A stretch of DNA of 36,038 nt from Gallibacter sp963634825 (GTDB taxonomy: Bacteria; Bacillota; Clostridia; Peptostreptococcales; Anaerovoracaceae): the NCBI GenBank assembly GCA_963634825.1, contig CAVHCP010000013.1, forward strand, positions 1 through 36,038, given 5' to 3'. The notes under the pieces were generated by a model, which was not told the DNA's origin, made no database searches, and saw only the letters and a list, made by a program, of their open reading frames with translations. Both the position numbers and the translations under genes were made by a program. Shown one piece after another: positions 31,824 to 36,038 of this stretch. Numbering within the stretch: the stretch's first letter is position 1; every line of letters begins with the position of its first letter.

Positions 31824-32375
31824 TTATTTTGGATTACCTTCGGCATCAAATACCGGAAGCGGAGCCAGTACAGTTATGTCTTCTCTATCTATCGAATCTC
31901 CTTCGCCGAGTATGGCCATCTTGCCAACTATATTAGCGCCTGCCTGTGTTGCGAGATTTTCGAGTGCCTGCAAGGATTCTCCTGTGCTGATTACATCATC
32001 CACAATTAACACTTTTTTGCCTTTTATCCTTGCTATTTCCTCTTGTCCAAGATGTAGATATTGCTGTCCGTGTGTTGTAATGGAATTTACCTTTACGCTT
32101 ATCGGGTCTGTCATATATACCTTGACGCCTTTTCTCGCGATGATGTAATCATCTTGGCCTGCTTGCTTTGCCATCTCATATATGAGTGGGACGCTTTTTG
32201 CCTCTGCTGTCATAAGTATATCAAACTCCGGTGCCTTTTTTAAAAGCTCTCTTGCTGCCGCTTCTGTCATTTCCACATCGCCAAATATTATAAATGCGGC
32301 GATCTGTGTTTCCTTGTCGACCTTAAACAGCGGTAGCTTTCGTTTTAAGCCGGCAATTTCCATTTCATAAAACAT
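31824..32375 (-). CDS. Purine (adenine-like) phosphoribosyltransferase
   Basis: A 183-residue type I PRTase. The PRPP-binding loop is VLIVDDVISTGESL, and the region ILMTAEAKSVPLIYEMAKQAG matches the Apt/Xpt group. It transfers a free purine base to PRPP, giving the nucleotide and PPi. It is cotranscribed (15-base gap) with the NCS2 purine permease, which supports a salvage role. Adenine is the most likely base, but xanthine or guanine is not excluded. PPi it releases could be consumed by the neighbouring pyrophosphatases. Confidence 0.85.
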   Translation of the reverse strand: MFYEMEIAGLKRKLPLFKVDKETQIAAFIIFGDVEMTEAAARELLKKAPEFDILMTAEAKSVPLIYEMAKQAGQDDYIIARKGVKVYMTDPISVKVNSITTHGQQYLHLGQEEIARIKGKKVLIVDDVISTGESLQALENLATQAGANIVGKMAILGEGDSIDREDITVLAPLPVFDAEGNPK

Positions 32376-32390
32376 TATTTATCGCTCCTA

Positions 32391-33743
32391 TTAGCCTGCT
32401 ATCATTGTTGCAAGCTTGATTGCAAACAATGCTGCAGATATCCACATTACCGGATGTACATCCTTGACTTTACCTGTAAACACCTTGATGATTACATAAG
32501 CCAACATACCAAACATTATACCATTTGCAATTGAATAAGTAAATGGCATCATGATAATTGCTAAAAATCCGCCAACTGAATCAGCCATATCCTCACTGAA
32601 GTCCATATCCTTTACAGCACTTATCATAAGGAGACCAACAAATACGAGAGCCGGTGTAGTTGCAAAGCTTGGAATTGCCAAAAAGATTGGTGAGAAGAAA
32701 AGTGCTACGATAAATAGTCCTGCTGCTGTTACAGCTGTAAGTCCTGTTCTTCCGCCCTGTGCAACACCTGCACTTGACTCTACATAAGATGTAACTGTTG
32801 AAGTACCCATACAAGCACCAACTACTGTTCCTATCGCGTCTGACATAAGAGCTCCGCCTGCCTTTGGAAGGTTACCCTCTTCATCAAGCAAGTTAGCCTT
32901 TGATGCAACTCCGATAAGTGTGCCTGCTGTATCAAACAAATCTACAAACAAGAACGAGAATGTGATTACTGCGAAATCCACAAGGTGACTTCCTATATAT
33001 GAGAAATCAAATGCGAACATTGTAGGTGCTGCCGGTGTGAAGCCTCCTTCAAAGCTTGGGAACAGTGAAGCCGCTCCATCGCCAACCTGATACCAGCCTG
33101 TAGCCTGTGCTATCATACCAAGTACCCATGTTGCCAATATACCGATAAGTATTGAACCTTTGATATTGTAATGATAAAGAATTGCAACGATCAAAAGACC
33201 TACAAGTGCAAGTATTACCTGAGGTGATGAGAAATCACCAAATCCTACGAGTGTGTCAGGGTTAGATACTACTATGCCCGCACTCTTTAGACCTACTATT
33301 GAAATAAACAATCCAATACCTGCTGTTATACCGAGCTTCAAGTTCTTTGGAACCTTGTTTACAAGAGTTTCTCTAAACTTTACAAGTGAAAGAAGCATAA
33401 ATACTATACCTTCAACCAGTATAGCTGTCAGTGCTATCTTCCATGGATCCTGTATGCCCTGTTTTGCCAAATCGGCACATACTGTGTAAGAAAAATAAGC
33501 GTTTAGACCCATTCCCGAAGCAAGTGCGACAGGATAGTTTGCCAAAAACGCCATCAATAGTGTAGCTATTGCTGCAGATACTGCTGTTGCTGTAAATACT
33601 GCACTTGGGTCAAGTCCCGCATCTCCCAAAATGCTTGGGTTTACAGCTAAGATGTATACCATTGCCAAAAATGTGGTTAAACCAGCCATCATTTCTGTTT
33701 TGACTGTGGTATTGTGTTCTTTAAGTTTAAACAACTTCTCCAT
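32391..33743 (-). CDS. NCS2-family (AzgA/PbuG-like) purine permease
   Basis: A 450-residue proton symporter with about 12-14 membrane helices. It begins with FKLKEHNTTVKTEMMAGLTTFLAMVYILAVNP, the hallmark of the AzgA-type branch that imports adenine, guanine or hypoxanthine. Conserved family elements are GMGLNAYF (about 77-84), the SFLFVDLFDTAGTL segment and STVTSYVESSAGVAQGGRTGLTA. GGAGG lies before the ATG. No purine riboswitch or PurR box is recognisable in the 33744-33956 upstream sequence. Confidence 0.94.
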   Translation of the reverse strand: MEKLFKLKEHNTTVKTEMMAGLTTFLAMVYILAVNPSILGDAGLDPSAVFTATAVSAAIATLLMAFLANYPVALASGMGLNAYFSYTVCADLAKQGIQDPWKIALTAILVEGIVFMLLSLVKFRETLVNKVPKNLKLGITAGIGLFISIVGLKSAGIVVSNPDTLVGFGDFSSPQVILALVGLLIVAILYHYNIKGSILIGILATWVLGMIAQATGWYQVGDGAASLFPSFEGGFTPAAPTMFAFDFSYIGSHLVDFAVITFSFLFVDLFDTAGTLIGVASKANLLDEEGNLPKAGGALMSDAIGTVVGACMGTSTVTSYVESSAGVAQGGRTGLTAVTAAGLFIVALFFSPIFLAIPSFATTPALVFVGLLMISAVKDMDFSEDMADSVGGFLAIIMMPFTYSIANGIMFGMLAYVIIKVFTGKVKDVHPVMWISAALFAIKLATMIAG

Positions 33744-33956
33744 TATTATATGACCTCCTATTTTTTAAAAACAACTCGTCATGAGAGATAAATTGTATAA
33801 CATTTTTTCATATATAGCAATCGTTTATAGAAAAAATATATATTTGCATATCACCTTTATTGATGTAAAGTATCATCTGTGTTTGTTTTCCCTTGTGATA
33901 TATTGGGGCATTGTCATAAATGTTTCATTTTTGTTTCCGCAAAAAAATTTTTGTGC

Positions 33957-33985
33957 TTGACAAGCTTTTGCACAAGTGCTAACAT
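33957..33985 (+). promoter_or_regulatory. Promoter of the T-box leader
   Basis: TTGACA (33957-33962) and TAACAT (33980-33985) are 17 bases apart, placing the start of the leader near 33992. Between this and 33743 (about 210 AT-rich bases) I see no further gene. Confidence 0.75.
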
Positions 33986-34002
33986 AAGTTTAATTTAATA
34001 CA

Positions 34003-34261
34003 AACCGTTGATGAGGAGATCAAACCGAAAAAACGGCTTACAGCGAATCCGGGGTGGTGGAAGCCGGAGAAGTGACTGTTTCGGCAAATGGACCTCAGAG
34101 GGCAAAATGAAAGTCATTTATTGACAAGTAGTGGCGACGCGAAACCGGCGTTACGGGTTAGGAGTGTGATAGCACTCTATAGAGGGAACAGTTTTTAACT
34201 GTTAATTAAGGTGGCACCGCAGGCAATCGCTTGTCCTTAAGTTAAGGGCAAGTGTTTTTTA
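34003..34261 (+). ncRNA. T-box riboswitch with a tryptophan (UGG) specifier
   Basis: Stem I has GAUGAGGAGA at its base. GAGG (34013-34016) can pair with CCUC (34093-34096) and CCGAAA (34025-34030) with UUUCGG (34079-34084). The specifier loop between these contains UGG (34089-34091) followed by a purine, as is usual. The conserved T-box AAGGTGGCACCGC is at 34208-34220. Its bulge UGGC would pair with an ACCA-like end whose discriminator base is G, as in bacterial tRNA-Trp. A terminator stem (34230-34252) with a T-run follows. Uncharged tRNA-Trp should allow readthrough into the transporter. The Trp reading is by eye; AUG or AAU in a shifted frame fit less well. Confidence 0.9.
34230..34261 (+). 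terminator. T-box-controlled terminator
   Basis: CTTGTCCTTAA (34230-34240) and TTAAGGGCAAG (34242-34252) form the stem (one G.U pair), with the innermost bases in the loop, followed by TGTTTTTT. An outer GGCAAT (34222-34227) can also pair with ATTGCC (34261-34266). Confidence 0.85.
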
Positions 34262-34304
34262 TTGCCCGACAAACCGTTATCTTTATTGAAAGAGAGGAGT
34301 AATT

Positions 34305-35645
34305 ATGACAAAGCAAACAAGTACATTAGAAAAGTCCTCCCGTGACGGCTTTACATCCAAATTTGGATTCGTAATAGCCTGTATCGGTTCGGCGGTTGGA
34401 ATGGGCAACATCTGGCTCTTTCCTTACCGTGTAGGACAATTTGGCGGAGCGGCATTTTTGGTTCCTTACATTATATTCGTTGTTCTTTTGGGATTTTCGG
34501 GTATAGTCGGAGAAATCACTCTTGGCCGTACAATGCGCACAGGTCCGCTCGGATCATTTAAAAAAGCAATGGAAAGAAGGGGCCTTAAGGGGGGCGAGGC
34601 TATCGGTCTTATCCCTGTACTCGGCTCACTTGCTACAGCTATCGGATATACGGTAGTTATGGCTTGGATTTTAAAATTTTTCTTTGGCTCTATAACAGGT
34701 AGCGTTATTGAAGCAGAAGACAGCGGAGCTTATTTCGGCGAGCTTGCATCTAATTTCGGAGCCGTACCATGGCATATAGGCATCATTGTCCTAACCTTTG
34801 CGATAATGATTTTGGGAGTATCAAAGGGCATTGAAAATGTAAACAAATTTATGATGCCGGCATTTTATGTTTTATTTGTAATCTTAGCTGTAAGGGTTGC
34901 TTTCCTACCGGGTGCAAGCGAAGGCTACAAATTTATGTTCAATCCTGACTGGAGCGCTCTTGCAAATCCAAAAACTTGGGTATATGCACTCGGACAAGCA
35001 TTTTTCTCATTGTCGCTTGCAGGCTCCGGTACTGTCGTATACGGAAGCTATCTCAGCAAAGACGAGGATATCGTTTCCGGGGCTAAGAATATCGCAATCT
35101 TTGATACACTTGCCGCTATAACTGCAGCACTTGTTATCATCCCTGCTGTATTCTCATTTGGCACAGATCCTACTTCAGGACCTCCGCTAATGTTTATAAC
35201 TATGCCAAGTATATTTAAGGCAATACCGCTTGGACAATTAGTAGCTGTTATCTTCTTCTTGGCAGTACTCTTTGCAGGCTTTACTTCGCTAATCAACTTG
35301 TACGAGACTCCTATCGAAGCTCTGCAAAACAAGTTCGGCCTAAACCGAAAAATATCAGCAGGCATAATTTTGCTCATAGGTCTTGGAGTCGGTTTGTTTA
35401 TCGAAGACGGCAACGCAGTATCCGCTTGGATGGATGTCGTTTCAATCTACATCGTGCCACTTGGAGCACTTCTTGCGGCAATTATGACCTACTGGGTATG
35501 TGGCAAAACTTTCGCAAGAGAGAATGCACAGCTTGGCAGAGAAAAGCCTATCAGCAAGTTGTTTGAGCCTGTTTCAAGATATATATTCTGCGGAGTAACT
35601 CTTTGCGTTTATATCCTGGGCATCCTATACGGAGGCATAGGCTGA
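34305..35645 (+). CDS. Neurotransmitter:sodium symporter family transporter, predicted tryptophan importer
   Basis: A 446-residue Na+-coupled amino acid transporter of the LeuT/MhsT/TnaT type with about 11 membrane helices. The helix-1 signature is SAVGMGNIWLFPYRVGQFGG (about 27-46), with the unwound Na+ and substrate region. ALGQAFFSLSLAGSG is the matching helix-6 segment. The T-box leader with a UGG specifier immediately upstream indicates induction by tryptophan starvation, so tryptophan is the predicted substrate. This rests on regulation, not on substrate-site residues. A GAGAGGAG site precedes the ATG. Confidence 0.9.
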   Translation: MTKQTSTLEKSSRDGFTSKFGFVIACIGSAVGMGNIWLFPYRVGQFGGAAFLVPYIIFVVLLGFSGIVGEITLGRTMRTGPLGSFKKAMERRGLKGGEAIGLIPVLGSLATAIGYTVVMAWILKFFFGSITGSVIEAEDSGAYFGELASNFGAVPWHIGIIVLTFAIMILGVSKGIENVNKFMMPAFYVLFVILAVRVAFLPGASEGYKFMFNPDWSALANPKTWVYALGQAFFSLSLAGSGTVVYGSYLSKDEDIVSGAKNIAIFDTLAAITAALVIIPAVFSFGTDPTSGPPLMFITMPSIFKAIPLGQLVAVIFFLAVLFAGFTSLINLYETPIEALQNKFGLNRKISAGIILLIGLGVGLFIEDGNAVSAWMDVVSIYIVPLGALLAAIMTYWVCGKTFARENAQLGREKPISKLFEPVSRYIFCGVTLCVYILGILYGGIG

Positions 35646-35699
35646 TAAGTGGTAGCTTGCATAAATTTTTAAACCTTAGGCTTATTTCGCTCAAAGGTA

Positions 35700-35728
35700 T
35701 TGAATTTAAATTTTCTGTATGATAAACT
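35700..35728 (+). promoter_or_regulatory. Candidate promoter of rpmE
   Basis: TTGAAT (35700-35705) and TAAACT (35723-35728) are separated by 17 bases, about 80 bases before the gene. Confidence 0.5.
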
Positions 35729-35733
35729 ATTTA

Positions 35734-35787
35734 GGCTGTAATGGTCACAAAAGACTAAACAGCAAAAAAATATGCAACGGCACAGCC
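35734..35787 (+). ncRNA. Candidate structured leader of ribosomal protein L31
   Basis: GGCTGT (35734-35739) can pair with ACAGCC (35782-35787), enclosing a small stem, GGTC (35743-35746) with GACT (35753-35756). The structure ends shortly before the ribosome binding site of rpmE. Autoregulatory L31 leaders are known in Firmicutes, but I cannot match a specific consensus. Confidence 0.35.
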
Positions 35788-35809
35788 CGAGCAGGAAAGA
35801 GGTAAAAGC

Positions 35810-36010
35810 ATGAAACAGGGAATCCATCCTGACTATAAGGAATGTAAAGTAACTTGTGCGTGCGGCAACACATTTATGACAAAGTCGACTTCCGAAGAGA
35901 TGAGACTTGATGTTTGCTCAGCTTGCCATCCGTTCTTTACAGGTCAGCAGAAGTTCATCAATAGAGGTGGACGTGTTGAGAAGTTCAAGAACAAATACAA
36001 TTTGGACTAA
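35810..36010 (+). CDS. rpmE: 50S ribosomal protein L31, zinc-binding (C+) type
   Basis: A 66-residue large-subunit ribosomal protein. The four zinc cysteines are Cys16, Cys18, Cys36 and Cys39 (TCACGN and CSACHPF), so this is the zinc-containing paralogue, not the zinc-independent one. The C-terminal GQQKFINRGGRVEKFKNKY is typical. AGAGG precedes the ATG. In B. subtilis the C+ form is replaced by a C- form under zinc starvation; whether a C- paralogue exists here cannot be seen. The last 28 bases of the window show no further gene. Confidence 0.96.
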   Translation: MKQGIHPDYKECKVTCACGNTFMTKSTSEEMRLDVCSACHPFFTGQQKFINRGGRVEKFKNKYNLD

Positions 36011-36038
36011 TCAAAATTATTATATAAGAGAGAGTCAC

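Noticed and set aside
33744..33956. Purine riboswitch or PurR site before the purine permease
   Set aside because: No conserved purine-riboswitch core or CGAA-type PurR box is visible; the sequence is merely AT-rich.

Overview
The window looks like a chromosomal segment of a low-GC, strictly anaerobic Firmicute (Clostridia) that ferments amino acids. Pointers are the ferredoxin-dependent 2-oxoacid oxidoreductases, butyrate kinase, a reverse rubrerythrin, CBS-type family II pyrophosphatases, strong AGGAGG ribosome binding sites, and Gram-positive T-box control. I cannot name the genus. I see no rRNA, tRNA, CRISPR array, phage gene or insertion sequence.

Layout. (1) 1-3771: a truncated exported protein, a CmpB-like membrane protein, then a zinc/cadmium efflux unit. 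In that unit the heavy-metal-associated (HMA) domain is a separate gene ahead of the P-type ATPase, divergent from an ArsR/SmtB sensor whose 6-2-6 operators lie inside the promoter spacers. (2) 3772-9447, mostly minus strand: alanine racemase, a small orphan NrdD C-terminal-like protein, a secreted DUF6273-type surface protein, endonuclease IV, MscL with a zinc ribbon, a GNAT acetyltransferase and a membrane protein. (3) 9505-13985: a second ArsR regulator behind stacked inverted repeats, reverse rubrerythrin, an NfuA-type Fe-S scaffold, a PepV-type dipeptidase and an ArsB/NhaD-type permease. (4) 14001-20707, minus strand: a probable seven-gene operon reading metallophosphoesterase, degenerate P-type ATPase, ECF substrate-binding subunit, sirtuin, SurE, DUF2156 protein, TsaE. 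(5) 20990-27861, plus strand: an eight-gene operon for 2-oxoacid oxidation (iorA, iorB, butyrate kinase, an unknown P-loop protein, and a four-subunit Vor/Kor enzyme), closed by a strong terminator. (6) 27883-33743, minus strand: a lipoprotein, two tandem CBS/DRTGG pyrophosphatases, and a purine phosphoribosyltransferase with an NCS2 purine permease. (7) 33957-36010, plus strand: a T-box leader with a UGG (Trp) specifier ahead of a neurotransmitter:sodium symporter (NSS), then ribosomal protein L31.

How they work together. Peptides and amino acids enter or are hydrolysed (dipeptidase, NSS transporter). Transamination gives 2-oxoacids, Ior and Vor oxidise these to acyl-CoAs while reducing ferredoxin, and an acyl kinase can recover ATP. 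Pyrophosphatases and purine salvage serve nucleotide economy.

The most unusual object is the intact 600-residue P-type ATPase homologue at 17668-19470. It has lost nearly every catalytic motif of the family and is immediately preceded by a membrane-anchored metallophosphoesterase. A canonical P-type ATPase at 939-2867 serves as an internal comparison.
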